In this document: in pieces, positions 32,509-45,147 of the stretch | How positions within the stretch are numbered: the stretch's first letter is position 1 | Layout: each line of letters begins with the position of its first letter | Origin: Cymodocea nodosa | Taxonomy: Eukaryota > Streptophyta > Magnoliopsida > Alismatales > Cymodoceaceae | Direction: 5' to 3' | NCBI GenBank assembly: GCA_036874045.1 | Contig: CM072339.1 | Coordinates: 4,409,501-4,473,500, forward strand | DNA: 64,000 nucleotides | Notes under the pieces: generated by a model | The model's database searches: none | Seen by the model: the letters and a program-made list of their open reading frames with translations, nothing else | Told to the model about the DNA's origin: nothing | Made by a program: the position numbers and the translations under genes

Positions 32509-34167
32509 TGTAGGATCATTGTATCATAAGAGGCAAGGTGAATTATGTCTTTAATAATTGCAATTACTAGCGGATAAAACAAGAGTACAAAACACTCATA
32601 AATAAAATTCTATTCTTTATAAACTTTAAAGAAAGAATTTACAATATCTTTTCAACCTAATTCCCTTCTTGTTGGTTTTGATATGGTAATGTTCGATATA
32701 CATTCAAATAGAAAATGAAAGTCCTTATTCAAAGTTAATTTCGAATTGTATAAAACCTAATTTTTATGCACGTAGCTCATTTTCCTTCTTTTTGCTCAGC
32801 TTCTATATCTCTTCTTCTCCAATTGTCAAATTTCTAGACTTCTTGCGTTTGCAGCTCCTTTTCTAAAATTGCTTGGAATTCCAAACTTCTTTTGATGTTA
32901 GAGAATTTTTCTGGATTTGATATGCAATTGAATATTCAAACTTGATATTTGAGATTTTGGAATTGAATATTCAGACTTGATTTTTCAGTTTGTGATTAGG
33001 ATCAAGATGATAGTAATGCAGCTCATACTCTTTATTAGTAGTCGAACTCTAACTTCACATTAAACATGTTCATCCACTTAATCCATAATCCACATACTAA
33101 TTTCAAATTCAAATTATCTACGATTTTCACTATCTTTTTGAATTTCCACTATGTCCACTATCATTTTGAATTTCCACGGTTTCCACTCGTAGATTCACTG
33201 AAAATTTACTTCCTGGAGATTTGTAGAATATCTTCTAAGTCACCACTTTAGTCGAACACTTATCATTTAAGTCTTGTAAAAACTCGAACACTTATCTATA
33301 ACTCTTCAAGTTTTTGAACCTATAAAACACGTGACTAAACAAAGAAAACTTATCTATTCGTTAGTCATTTTATAAAACTTAAACAGTTATCTATCCATGC
33401 ATATAAAAACTCGAGTAGTTATCTAACTTTTTGATTTTCATTACTAAATGCATATAAAAAACACGTGACAACTTAAAACATTAAAAACACACGTGTAGAT
33501 AACTTAACTATACGAGTTTTTAACATAACTCTTCGACTAAATCGAAATGTTAACTATCTGAAAGTTTAACTATCTAAAAATCTAACTATCTGAAAACTTT
33601 AACTATCTGAAAATCTAACTATCCAAAAGTTAACTATCCGAAATTTTAAATGAAACTTTCTGATAACTTGTCAATATTTAATTACGTGACTATTATACTT
33701 AGAAAATATTATTTAGACTTATTAAAAATGTTAATAAAGCATTTATCATCAAAACAAAATTCTTAACAGTTAATACGTAACTTTCCTTAACTCTACATAT
33801 TTTTATACTTAAAGTCTTCAACTTTTTAAGTTATAAAGCTCTTAACTCTACGACTTTCTAAGACTTAACATTTTCAACCTCTACTTCCTATATTTAAGTC
33901 ATTTTGTAATTCTTCCTATGTAATTCTTCTAATTTTATCATTTTAAATAATATAGACAATTTAACTATTAACTTACAAATTAATATCTTTAATTTCATCA
34001 TCATCAAAACATAGGACTTAACATTTTCAACCTCTACTTCTTAGATTCAAGTCATTTTGTAATTCTTCCCACGCAATTCTTCTAATTCTTTCATTTTAAA
34101 TAATTTAACTATTAGCTTACTAATTAATATCTTTAACCTCATCATCATCAAAACATAATCCTCAACA
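32509..34167 (-). repeat. Cop-1 LTR
   Basis: On the minus strand it starts TGTTGAGGATTATG at 34167 and ends GATCCTACA at 32509. The outer border is the less certain one: the start-like phrase TTTTGATGAT recurs near 33750, 34010 and 34155, because blocks of about 150 bases are duplicated in tandem (about 33865-34014 and 34015-34160). A start at 33768 would give 1.26 kb, close to the Cop-2 LTR. Confidence 0.7.
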
Positions 34168-34700
34168 AGTGCTCACCTTGGAAATGTGAATTACTCATGT
34201 AAAAGTTGTCCCCAAATCTGAAGTAGTTTCACCACCTAAAAGTTGTCCACAGACTTGCTAAGCCAATTCCATAGGAAGTCTTGATATAAGGTAGGTAGCA
34301 ACCTAAAGCTCATTCTAATGCTAACATAAGATAGTAAAATCAGTGGTAGCGAGTTGGTAGGCACCAAACTCTTCAAACAACATGCGAATGTTGCCATAAT
34401 ACTCTTGAATGGTCTGATCTATCATCTGCAATAAGAAAATCTATGCATATATCTCATAGACACAAAATATTTTTCTCCTCAGTATACATTTGCTTCAAAA
34501 TGCCTTAAATGGTTCTTACTAGATGTAACATCATCACTCTTTTAGCAACATTGAACTCCATACTATTTTTCAACCATGTAACAACTAAATTATCAGCAAA
34601 TCAATCGTTATAGCCATTATCCTTGGGATTTGATTGTGGGTACCTTAGATGTTTACTTTTCCTCTACACTGTAAAAAACATGAAGAAACTCACTAATACT
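34168..34700 (-). pseudogene. Copia-type gag remnant
   Basis: The minus-strand translation shows MIDQTIQEYYGNIRMLFEEF, followed by GAYQLATTDF and pieces with LPMELA and GGETTSDLGTTFT, resembling the C-terminal half of plant copia gag. Badly decayed. It abuts the Cop-1 LTR, so Cop-1 may have landed in this older element. Confidence 0.45.
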
Positions 34701-36155
34701 AGATAGTTGTCAAATCGTAGAATCATGTTGAACCATCACTACACAATTTCACCAACACTAAGATAACTCTCACATGAGTTGTAGGAAAGGAGAACCAATA
34801 GATTTCAACAACTACACATCTACAAGTGAGTGACAAGGATCACCAATCGCCCATCAACACAAGCAGATGCACCCATGTGTGTGTGAAAGGACAATGTTGA
34901 GCTCTTACATGCACAAGAGGAGTGGAATCAAATAGTGCAAATCAAAGGCATGGGAGGATGGAGCCTAGCAACTATGTCCTTATAAAATAAAGCAACTATG
35001 TTGAATTTGTCACTTAACATACAAAATAACACATAGCAAAAACACATGTAAATGGTCAAACAAAACATTTTAGAGTTCAATTAAGATAATAAAGTACTAC
35101 ATTCAAATTCTATCAAAATACATGTAAATATTTGGTTAAGTATTACATTCATAGTCCATCAAAATGCATGTTAATCACCTCCATCAAAATGTTTAAAGCA
35201 CCACTAAACTTTTACAAAATACCATAACTTGTACAAGCTTCATAGCTCATTTTCAACCATCCCAATCTAACCTCATTAGACTATATTTACATGAATGATT
35301 CATTTGCAAATTGTTTTTCAAACTTCATAAGTGCAAAAATCTATAACTATATAGTATCATCAATACTATCAATACTTAGTAAATCCATATTTTTTTATTA
35401 TTGAAAAATCATGTTTTATTACTTGAAAATTATTAGTCATTTCCTTAAAAGAGTTAATATGTTAATCTTTGTTGTGATAATTTATCTTTGCCTTTTCTTC
35501 TTTTTATTACATCATGCGATTGTTATTTAAAGGGAGGTCTTTATCACTGTTAGGATTTGCATTATTTCCTTACTCAATATCTAGTCTAGAAGAAGGAGGT
35601 GTATTAAACCCTAGAATGTGGTAATGGTCTGGAAAACTAGGAGAGACTCGTTTCACCCATTAGCAGTATGACTTAGCATAAGGAAATCAAATGCTAAACA
35701 TTAAGTCCTCCTCTTGTACCATGCCACCTCTTGGTTGATTTGGCTCCACAAGCATATGTAGCCTTTAATCAGTAGAGAAATAGTAGGTGTCCTCTTTATA
35801 GGTAAGATGTATTCTCAATGGGTAGATGCATTCATTTAATCTTGTTGATAATATTCTCTAGATCTAACTTATTTTAATAATGAGATTCACCTTTTTCTTT
35901 AAGAAAAAAAATCAAATCGTTTTCAAATTTTTCAAAGAAATATATTGCTAATTGAAATAGTGCCAACTACTAATAAACAAGATAAAATCTCAATGAAGTT
36001 TAAATGGAGTGATGATTCTGGTCCAAATTGATACCGCACAAAACTTATTTAGGATAAGATAATGGAAAAATAACTTACTTCATGCTAACTAATGAGATCT
36101 ATTGATGGAGGAGGACAAATTTCTACAAAATGGCAGCTTTGAAATAACATGCGTT
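34701..36155. other. Unassigned AT-rich DNA
   Basis: No open frame longer than chance and no repeat border recognised. Probably old repeat debris. Confidence 0.4.
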
Positions 36156-36985
36156 TCAAAACCGGTAAAAATGTAGTCCTACATTGGTTAAGTATTACTT
36201 GTATAGTTTGTTACATTCACAGCTTCAAAATTCTTGCCAATATTATAGGAAGATGTGATGGCATCTTCGAAAGTTTTAAACATAACAACTTTGGAAGATG
36301 ACAATGTAGTGATGACTTTCAAAGAGGAGGACGCGACAATAGAAGAGGAGGATGAGATTCATAGAAGATGGACACAACAGTGACGTCAAAAGAGGAGGAT
36401 GGGCAAGAGAGTTTGAACGTGCAAAGCATTTCTTGTTTCTTGAAGGATTTATGGTGGGCATTTTCATCATTTCAATGATGAAACCCATTGGAAGTGGTGC
36501 ACACCTACCTCCATTCTTCGTTTCCTAGATTAACTTTACACATCTGACATAGAAGTTACCGTGCACAGCTTCGTCATTTGCTATAATTTACAGTTAAAAT
36601 TACTAGAACACCGACTGTCTAATGTATAGTGATATGTTGTATGAATCTTGGAGACAAAATTCTTTTGAGGGGGTAGAATGTAAAATCTCAAAATTCTCAT
36701 CTAAAATGCCCAAAAAAATAAATAACATAGTATTCAAGAATTTTAATGAATTTTGAGAATTATATTGGCCAAAATGTATTTTATCCTTATAAATAGTGGG
36801 GTATTGTGCGAAAATAGCAATCATATGCAATCTAGGGTTCAAAGATGCAACGATGTAAATAATTTTCCTTCATTAATCTTACAAGTGGAGGTCCCTGAGA
36901 TATATAGAGTTATAATCTGATATTTAATCGGATATACAAAATCGGTAAAAATGTAACAAACTATACAAGTAATATTCCCCCTTAA
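36156..36985. repeat. Possible copia LTR or short insertion with direct and inverted end repeats
   Basis: CGGTAAAAATGTA occurs at both sides (about 36162 and 36944). TATTACTTGTATAGTTTGTT lies just inside on the plus strand near 36193 and on the minus strand near 36960. It lies directly next to a purine tract (minus strand, about 36980-36990) at the 3' side of Cop-3, where an LTR would be expected, but usual TG...CA borders were not fixed. Confidence 0.4.
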
Positions 36986-37347
36986 ACTAGGGAGAAGTGA
37001 TTATAGAACCCCAATTTAGAAAGAAATCTGTTGAAACTCAGACTAGAGAGTGGCTTTGTAAGCAAAACAACCACTTGATGAACAGATTTAGTGAACTAAA
37101 ATTGAATATCTCCAACAACATACTTTTCACACACAAAATGACAGTCAAGTTCTATATGTTTTGTGTGCTCATGAAAGACAGGATTTCTTGCAATATGTAT
37201 AGTGGCTGAATTATCACAATACAAGGTGGAAGGAGTGAGTTGAGTAATTCCTAAATTAGCAAACAACGTCTAGAGCCAAGTGACTTCTTGAATAGTCAAA
37301 CTTAATGCTTTATACTCAACTTCAGTGGAAGACATAGGAACTGTACT

Positions 37348-38459
37348 TTACTTTTTGGACTTACATGAAATCAATGAATCACCAAAGAAAATACAATAAC
37401 CAGAAACAAACTTTCTGGTTAGTGGACAACGTGCCCAATTGGAATTGGAATAAGTCGTAAGTGTAGAAGAACCAGATGCACTAAAAAGCAGTCCATAACA
37501 AGGTATACTTTTTAGATAGCGTAACACTGTCTTTAGACCGTGTAAATGCCCCTCTATTGGTTTCTCCATAATTGACTAAAATAATGCACAAAATATGATA
37601 TATTTGGCTATGAAATAGTGAGATAAATCAGTCGTCAAATCATTTTGTGATATATGCTAAGATCAGATAATAGAGGACTATTAGAAGGAATTCAAACTTT
37701 TCTGTTAAAGGTGCATGTGCTAGAGAACATGCTAAAAGACTAGCATCAGTAAGTAAATTTAGAACATACTTCTGTTGCGATAAAAACAATCCAGTATTAT
37801 TCCTATAGAATTCCTAACCTAAAAAATATCTTAACATACCAAGATCCTTTAACTTGAACCGTGCATGCAATTGTTGCTTCAATTCACCTATTTCATCTTT
37901 ATCACTTCGTGCAATAAGAAGTTCATCGACATATACAAGCAGGAGAATAATTGAATTGGGTGATCTTCTGAATAATAGAGTATAGTCTGCCCTTGATGAT
38001 CTAAAACCCAAGGAAATGAGAGCTTCCTGGAATTTTAAGAACCCAACTATGCGATGCTTGTATTAACCAATATAAAGCTCTTTGTAACTTACAAACTTGC
38101 TCCCTCTTAACTTGTAAACTAGGTGGAGCTTTCGTGTTGATGTCTTTTGCCAAGTCACCATGTAAGAAAGCAGAGTTTACATCTAATTGATGTAATTTCC
38201 AACACTGCTGAACTGCAACTACTAATAAAGAATGCATTGTAATGAGTTTAGCTACTGGTGAGAAGGTTTCAATGTAATCCAAACCTTGCTTTTGAGTAAA
38301 ACCTTTTACTACCAATCGGGTTGTGTATCGTTCAATACTTCCATCGACTTTATATTTTATCTTAAATACCCACTTGTAGCCTAATGGACACTTTCCCTTT
38401 GGCAAAGTAACAATACTCCAAGTCTTATTGTCTTCAAGGGCCCTCAACTCCTTCTCCAT
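37348..38459 (-). pseudogene. Cop-3 reverse transcriptase and RNase H
   Basis: RT stretches LEDNKTWSIVTLPKGK, YKWVFKIKYKVDGSIERY, LVVKGFTQKQGLDYIETFSP, then HQLDVNSAFLHGDL and the palm region near LLVYVDELLIARS, and RNase H stretches GLKTVLRYLKSIPCYGLL and LTTYSNSNWA. The order and wording are those of Ty1/copia pol. Broken. Confidence 0.85.
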
Positions 38460-38966
38460 TGCTTTATGCCATTGTGAGCTAGATTAGGCTTCATTATAAT
38501 CCTTCAGCTCATGATGTTCATACAAAATAGAAAGAAAAGCGTGATGTTAAGTATTCAGTCCATGTAATGAAACATAATTTCCAATTGGAAAAGGAATATT
38601 GGGAGAGACAGAAGAACAACTATAATCTTTTAAGTATCGAAGTGGATGCACTGACCTCTTGGACCTCCTGAGATTATCAAGAAGCCCCTTAGCATGTGTA
38701 GAGCTTTGTAAATTAAGGGTCTCATCCATTGCAACATTAGTTTGTTCTTCATCAAGATCGTCCAAAACGTCATCTAATTCTCTTGAATGGACTAAAGGAA
38801 ATAAAGACTCATTAGCAATATCACCAATACTAATAGGATTAATAAAATGTTAAATTTAGAAGAATCTGCATCATGCAACAAGGCATCTATTGCTATTGTG
38901 TTAGGAATTTCAGTAGAAAACTCATCTTGAGAGATGGATCATCAAAAATATGCAGAAAAGGTAAAT

Positions 38967-39764
38967 CTACATGTCGAATTGAATCCTCTTTTTAATATGA
39001 GCAAATGGAAATACATTCTCGTGAAATATTACATGTCTACTTACAAACACTTTATAACTATATAAATCAAGTAGCTTATACCCTTTCTTGCCATAAGGAT
39101 AACCCAAAAATACAACTTTGATTGCCCTTTTATCAAATTTGCATTGCTTGTTGTCACTATAAGCATATGCCAAACATCCAAGAACTCTTTAACTTGAATA
39201 ATCAAATAATTTATTAAACAACCTCTCATAAGGTGATTTTCCACCTAGTATTTCAATAGGTAAATGATTTATTAAATGAGTGGCTGTTAAAATACAATTT
39301 GTCCAATATTCAAAAGGCAACTTTGATTGAGACAATAAAGTATGAGCAACCTCAAGGAGATGTCAATGCTTCCTTTCAACCACCCCATTTTATTGAGGTG
39401 TATGAACACACAAAAACTATTGTAAGATACATTTTTTATTTAACAAATCAATTAAACTACCAAAAGTAAATTCACTACCATTGTCACTTCTAATCACTTG
39501 AACACAAGAATTGAATTACACCTCAACTAGCTTAAGAAAATTCTTGATGATCACAAACACTTTAGATTTATTTCTCATGAGATAAGTCCAACTACAATGG
39601 GAAAAATCATCAACAATGTTAAGAAAGTAATTAAATTTATTATAACTTAGGGTGGAAAACCTCCCCCAAACATCACAATGAATCACTTGAAAACATTTAC
39701 AATTTTTATTGTACTTCTTTGAAATGGCAAACATGCAAACATAGCTAAAAGATAAATTGAACAT
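38967..39764 (-). pseudogene. Cop-3 integrase
   Basis: Core stretch QVIHCDVWGRFS with YFLNIVDDFSHCSWTYLM (39764-39516), and the C-terminal stretch KCFVFLGY-like KVVFLGYPYGKKGYKLLD (about 39173-39000). Typical copia integrase. Broken. Confidence 0.8.
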
Positions 39765-40661
39765 TTATTCTCCACATCACTATTATTAACAGAAAGCAAA
39801 TTGTATAGTTCTTTATTCAAAGAATGACCTAACCTACGATGTCAAGTCAAATAAGAGATAACAATCATAGCAAAGACCTCTTGTGAAGTAACAAGAACAT
39901 ACAAACCATTAATCTACTTCCCTACTATGATCAGCCTCTACATTTGCAACTCCTGAATCAAACACAAATGAGCATAAAATGAGAAGAAGCATTTAGCATC
40001 AAAAGCAAACCTACTCACAGACAAGAGATTAAAAGAAAATTCAGGCACATATAAAACATCCTTAAGTTTAATTTCAAGGATAACTATGGAAGTCCCAACT
40101 AAATTAACACTTAGAACACTTTCATTTGGTATCTATAATGATTGAGAACAAGGTCTTTTAACTAAATTCTACATCTAATTAAGATCTCAACATGTATGAT
40201 CACAAACACCCATGCTAATGACTTAAATTTTAGCTTTATTTTTAGATAACTAACAAGCTAAACTAATAACATAATTAAACAAAACTTTTTTTGCTCAAAC
40301 AATATGATATACCTGCCATATTGAAAAAAACCTAATCATTAATGGTAGTACCAAGTAATGCCAAAAGATGACTATATTGTTCTTGTGTAATAGGGGCTTG
40401 AGATGAATTACAAGTCTAATCTTCACTAATAAAAGCAACATTATTGACACTCACAATTTTATTTGAAAATTTGTCTATTTGTTGCTTTCAAGGATACAAC
40501 TTATGTAATTTATGTCCTTGTGGAAACCCTATAATCTAGTAGCACCTTTTAATGGTATGGCCAGTGCCTTCATAATGAGTACAAAAAAGTTTCTTATTAC
40601 TTTTTCCTCTACCTTAAGAATTATTAGAAAATTTATTATTCTGAAAATCAAATTTACTAGT

Positions 40662-40967
40662 CTAGCTAGATTTAAGAATAGTCATGGCAACATTATCATT
40701 TGTATGTAAGACACTAACAACTTCTCGTTGCTTCTCTTCTTGAAGAATTAAATTGTAGATAATAGCAACATCTAGTAGAGGATGATTAAAGATAATTTGA
40801 CTCCTAATAGCATGATATGTTTCATTCAAACCATTGAGAAATTGCTTCACTTTCAATCGTTCATTCCTTTCACGTAATATTCCTAGGATATTGCAAGTAT
40901 AAGTTCTCATAGAACCATAGTGACAAGATGACATAGGCTCATATATAGACATTTCATCCCAAAACAT
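40662..40967 (-). pseudogene. Cop-3 gag remnant
   Basis: Translation with VKQFLNGLNETYHAIRSQI and HPLLDVAIIYNLILQEEKQR, the C-terminal half of a copia gag domain. Confidence 0.75.
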
Positions 40968-41060
40968 CTTAATCTTTGTAAAGTATGTGGTAACACTTTA
41001 CTTATTTTGATTTATACTAGCAAGTGAACGATGAATTTGAAAAATTCTAGAGTCATTCTA

Positions 41061-42315
41061 TTCGGAATTTTATTTTGATGATAAATATTTTATTAAAGTT
41101 TATAAATAAGTCTAAATAATATTTTTCTAAGTATAATAGTCACGTAATTAAAAGTTGACAAGTTATCAAAAAGTTTCATTTAAATTCTGAATAGTTAACT
41201 TTCAGATAGTTAAGGTTTTTAGATAATTAAAGTTTTTGGATGGTTAAGTTTTGGATAGTTAACATTTCAATATAGTCGAAGAGTTATGTTAAAAACTTGT
41301 ATACTTAAGTTATTTGCATGTGTGTTTTTAATATTTTAAGTTTTCACATATTTTCCATATGTGTTTGGTAATGAAAATCAAAGAGTTAGATAACTGTTCA
41401 AGTTTTTATACGCATGGATGGATAACTGTTCAAGTTTTATAAAATGGCTAATGAACAATAAGTTTTCTTATTTCATCACGTATTTTGCAAGTATAAAAAC
41501 TTAAAGAGTTACAGATAAGTGTTCGAGTTTCTATAGGACTTAAAGGATAAGTATTCAACTAAAGTGGTGACTTAGAAGATATTTCTACAAAACTTCAGAA
41601 AGATAAAAGTTTTGATAGATCTACGATATAAGATCGTGGATATTCAAAATAATAATGGAGATAATGGAAATTCAAAATAAGAAATGAACATAGTGGAAAT
41701 TCAAAAAGACAGCGGAAATCGTGGATAATTTGAATTTGAAATTAGTACGTAGAATTATAGATTATGGATTAAGTAGATGAACATGCTGAATGTGAAGTTA
41801 TAGTTCGACTACTATAAATAGATGATACGAGCTACATTACAATCATCCCAATCTCAAAGACCAAGTTGGAGTATTCAATCTCATTCCAATCCCAACTCAA
41901 AATATTCAAATCCAAAAAAATTCTCCAACATCAGAAGAAGTTCGAATTCCAAGCAATTTCAGAAAATGAGTTACAACATAAGAAGTCTAGGAAATTTAAC
42001 AACTAGAGAACAAGAGATGCAAAAACTAAGCAAAAAGAAGGAAAAGGAGCTACGTACATAAAGATCAAGTTTTATACAATTCAAATTAGTTTAGAATAAG
42101 GATTTTATTTTCTCTTTGAATTGTATCTCGAACTTTATTATATCAAAACTGACAAGTAGGGAATTGTACTAAAAAGTAATTGTAAATTCTTTCTTTAAGT
42201 CAATAAAGATTAGAATTTTATTTGTGAGTGTTTTATGTTCTTGTTTTATCTACTAGAAATCTTCAATTTCTAAAGACACAATTCACCTCCCCTCTTGTGA
42301 TACTACGATCCTACA
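41061..42315 (+). repeat. Cop-2 5' LTR
   Basis: Collinear with the inner 1.26 kb of the Cop-1 LTR (TTTTGATGATAAAT... to ...GATCCTACA). TATAAATA at 41813-41820 is a probable TATA box. The left border is blurred where it meets Cop-3 sequence. Confidence 0.75.
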
Positions 42316-42317
42316 AT

Positions 42318-42329
42318 TGGTATTAGAGT
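42318..42329 (+). other. Primer-binding site of Cop-2
   Basis: TGGTATTAGAGT two bases after the LTR end, one change from the usual initiator Met-tRNA site. Confidence 0.75.
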
Positions 42330-42390
42330 ATTCATTTTTCTACTTAGGAATCAGTCTTTCCTGTCATTTATGTATTTAGGATCATTTGCT

Positions 42391-42564
42391 TATAATAGAT
42401 AATACTGAAATTTTGATTATGACTAAAAGACAGACTACTACTCGACCTCCTACGTTTGAAGGTAGTAATTACAGTTAATAAAAATATAAGATAAAGTATT
42501 CTTTCAGTCAATTAATTTCAAATTATGGCATGTTAGTAGCAATCCTATAATATTAGTTACGACT
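42391..42564 (+). pseudogene. gag: Cop-2 gag, first part
   Basis: Encodes the region around RPPTFEGSNY, collinear with the Cop-1 gag from 32421. It ends at the Ath-C insertion and resumes at 56661. Confidence 0.75.
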
Positions 42565-44418
42565 TATTCGTGTTTTCCCAGCACTACACTAGAAAAACTT
42601 GGATTTGTTACTTCTATTTTTACTTAGTTAATTTATCTTTATGTCAATTCTTTCTTTTAGAAGTAAACAAACAACCTTTAATACAATTTAGATATTAATT
42701 CCAATTTGTACTTTAACTACAAGTGCACAATGTCTATTGTATCAGTGTGCAAGTACAAGTTAATCCCATAGGGAATTGCTGACGAATTTAAGAAATGTTT
42801 GATTGTGAACAATTCAAATTTATATTCAATAAGCACTCCGTTGAGTTATAATTAACTCAACGGACTAAGTTCATTGAGTTATGGATAACTCAACGGACTA
42901 TCCTCGTGGACTTAAGTTAACTCCACGAGCTTGTCTCTTCTTTATAATACTGCTAATTATAGAGGAATTCGGCCAACCATTGGGCGATTCCATAGATTGT
43001 AAATAACATCAATTAAGCTTTTTAATGCTAGTTAACATTGGATTTATCATTATGCAATACTAACATTCAGATGATTCAAACAGTAACCATTAAAATCTTT
43101 AAGTTGTTTTGTACGAACCAATTTTAGTAAACTGTAAAATTAAAACTAACATAAAACAATCATAAAATTGATACAGATAACATTAATCACGATACAACAC
43201 CAACAATACAACACTCAAATACAACATACAAACAAAGATAAATTGTTTTTGGTATTTTTGTTTTGATGTGATGGGCAAAAGGTGAAATGTAAAGTAATTT
43301 CACTTGACAATAAATACTTCTGACACTACTTGCAACGCGATTACACCACTGAAAATAGAACCACTTACAATTCTGTCTCCTCTCCCTATAGAATCGCGAG
43401 TCCATAATTGCAAGATGAACTCCTCTTCAGCATGTAGGCATCAACCCGAAGTCAAGGCTAAAAGCTTTACGATCTCCTGAAATATGAGTCGGCGCTTGGT
43501 GAAAATGTTTTTCCTTCCCGCGACGCGATTACTCCTCACAGTGGTTGTCAGGCACTGTATTTGGCTTGGAATCAATCCGACATCAGGCAAGTATCCTCAT
43601 AGACCTCCGATGATTGGTGATTATGGTGGTGATACGATGGTTGGTGTGATACTTCGGAGAATCACTGATACTGTCTGTAGAAAGCTTGGTGCTCCTCCTC
43701 TGTATACACTGGCCGTCCATCGATCACACCCTTTCTTTTTTTTCTTTTTTTCTTTTATATTTCTTCAGTGGTAACTGCTTCTACTTGAATGGTCAGTTGG
43801 ATTTCCTTCCTTCAGATCAACGGCGATGATTTCTTTTTCCCTACGCGATTGAATTCTTACGTGATACGTGGGAACGTGGTTTTTCCTTCCAACTATCTGT
43901 TCCTGCAACCGCTATAGTGGCATATTAGAAAATATATAGTTCGTGGAGTTACAGATAACTCAACGGACTTCCTTCGTTGATTTAACTATAAAACACGTGC
44001 GAAAATAACAACTTAAGTTTATAACGCTAATCTAACGCGTTGCCTTAGTGTATTTTCATGTAACTCAATGCGTGTAGTTATACTAACTTAACGAGTTATA
44101 ACGTAAGTAAATCTACCAGCTCTCAACACATGTCAATAGCAGTTTAAACATAAAATAACATTCCGGAGAGTTACAGGTATAACTATCCGATGCTCAGATG
44201 CATTTTCGGAAACTTAAGAATTTCACAGCCTGCAATTTACCGACAGTTCATAAATATACTAAATTAACATTAATTCCCCAAAATTAAGCAGATTCTTCAA
44301 TTAAAGCATATAACAGTGCAATTATAACATAATGGCTTAATTCTCATATGATAAGCTAAATATTATGCAATTAACCATCATTTAACCGTTAATAATATGC
44401 ACCTTTTCATTCTAAACA
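42565..44418 (-). repeat. Ath-C 3' LTR
   Basis: 1854 bases, collinear with 54835-56655. The palindrome with 12-base arms lies at 42837-42864. Directly followed on the right by the reversed purine tract CTTCCCCCATACC. Confidence 0.92.
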
Positions 44419-45147
44419 CTTCCCCCATACCTAAATTTTGTTAGTCCCTTAGCAAACTAAGATTTAATTAATTGGTCTTTCAAAAAGTACTAGAATTAAT
44501 TCTCTCCCTTTTGTTTTTTTTTTCTTCTGTTTAGCATAAACATATATTCTGTATGTTTCAGTAATCAACCTGCAAAGATATTTAGAATATATGTAAATTA
44601 CATACAAAGTATATCATCTTCATATAGGTGTTAATTATATTATCGTTTGTTCTTCTTTTCATCATCTGTAATCCTGAATTTTCCAATAAGTTTTTCCAGA
44701 AGAAATTTCAACAACATACAAATTAAAGTACAATCCAATTCAATCTGATTAAGACAAGTAGAATAAAGAATTGTATTTCCATTAAACAACTTCAAAAGTC
44801 AATTCTAGATTCATATTTCAGCAATTCTAGATAACAGAAAATATACTCGATTCATAAGATATCTGTATTTCACAAAACACTTGTATCTTTTCAGAATAGT
44901 ATATGTTTTTTTTCTTCTTTTTTTTTCCTTTTTTTGTGTACTTTAAAAGTTAATTTGGCAAGCTTGAATCATGCAAGAGCTTTCTAATGTACCCATGTAA
45001 TGAGCTTTTAGTCAACAATCCCAGATCTGATCAAGATCTTAGGTTGCCAGATTTTCTAATGTACCCATGCATTAAAAGTTTTTTTTTTGTTTTTTTTTTT
45101 TCTAAAAATAAATGCAGAATACACAACATTAAACACAAAATCACAGC
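44419..45147 (-). other. Ath-C 3' untranslated region and polypurine tract
   Basis: Purine tract at 44419-44432 (complement strand GGTATGGGGGAAG), then AT-rich sequence with T-runs (44905-44940, 45070-45100). Shorter than the corresponding part of Ath-A. Confidence 0.7.

Larger units (their letters stand above)
13930..34167 (-). mobile_element. Cop-1: copia element split by Ath-A
   Basis: On the minus strand: LTR 34167-32509, a Met-tRNA-type primer-binding site, gag from 32421, interrupted at 31615/14073 by Ath-A (direct repeat TCTTT on both sides), then the gag zinc-knuckle part 14072-13930. Nothing of its pol was seen; it ends where Ath-B sequence begins. It belongs to the same family as Cop-2, whose gag is collinear. 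Broken; older than Ath-A. Confidence 0.8.
36986..40990 (-). mobile_element. Cop-3: decayed copia element
   Basis: On the minus strand, gag debris (40967-40662), integrase (about 39764-38967), RT (38459-37814) and RNase H (37569-37348) follow one another in copia order and end at a purine tract near 36985. No intact pair of LTRs was found. Its proteins are a different copia lineage from Cop-2. Many breaks; old. Confidence 0.8.

Noticed and set aside
33066-33251. Open frame in the Cop-1 LTR
   Set aside because: AT-rich chance frame inside an LTR, without matching features in the Cop-2 LTR.
36276-36488. Frame over a Glu/Asp-rich (plus) or hydrophobic (minus) stretch
   Set aside because: Purine-rich low-complexity sequence with both strands open; no homologue recognised.
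41822-42061. Frame MIRATLQSSQSQRPSW in the Cop-2 LTR leader
   Set aside because: Lies directly after the TATA motif in the transcribed LTR leader; Ser/Asn/Lys-rich, no domain.
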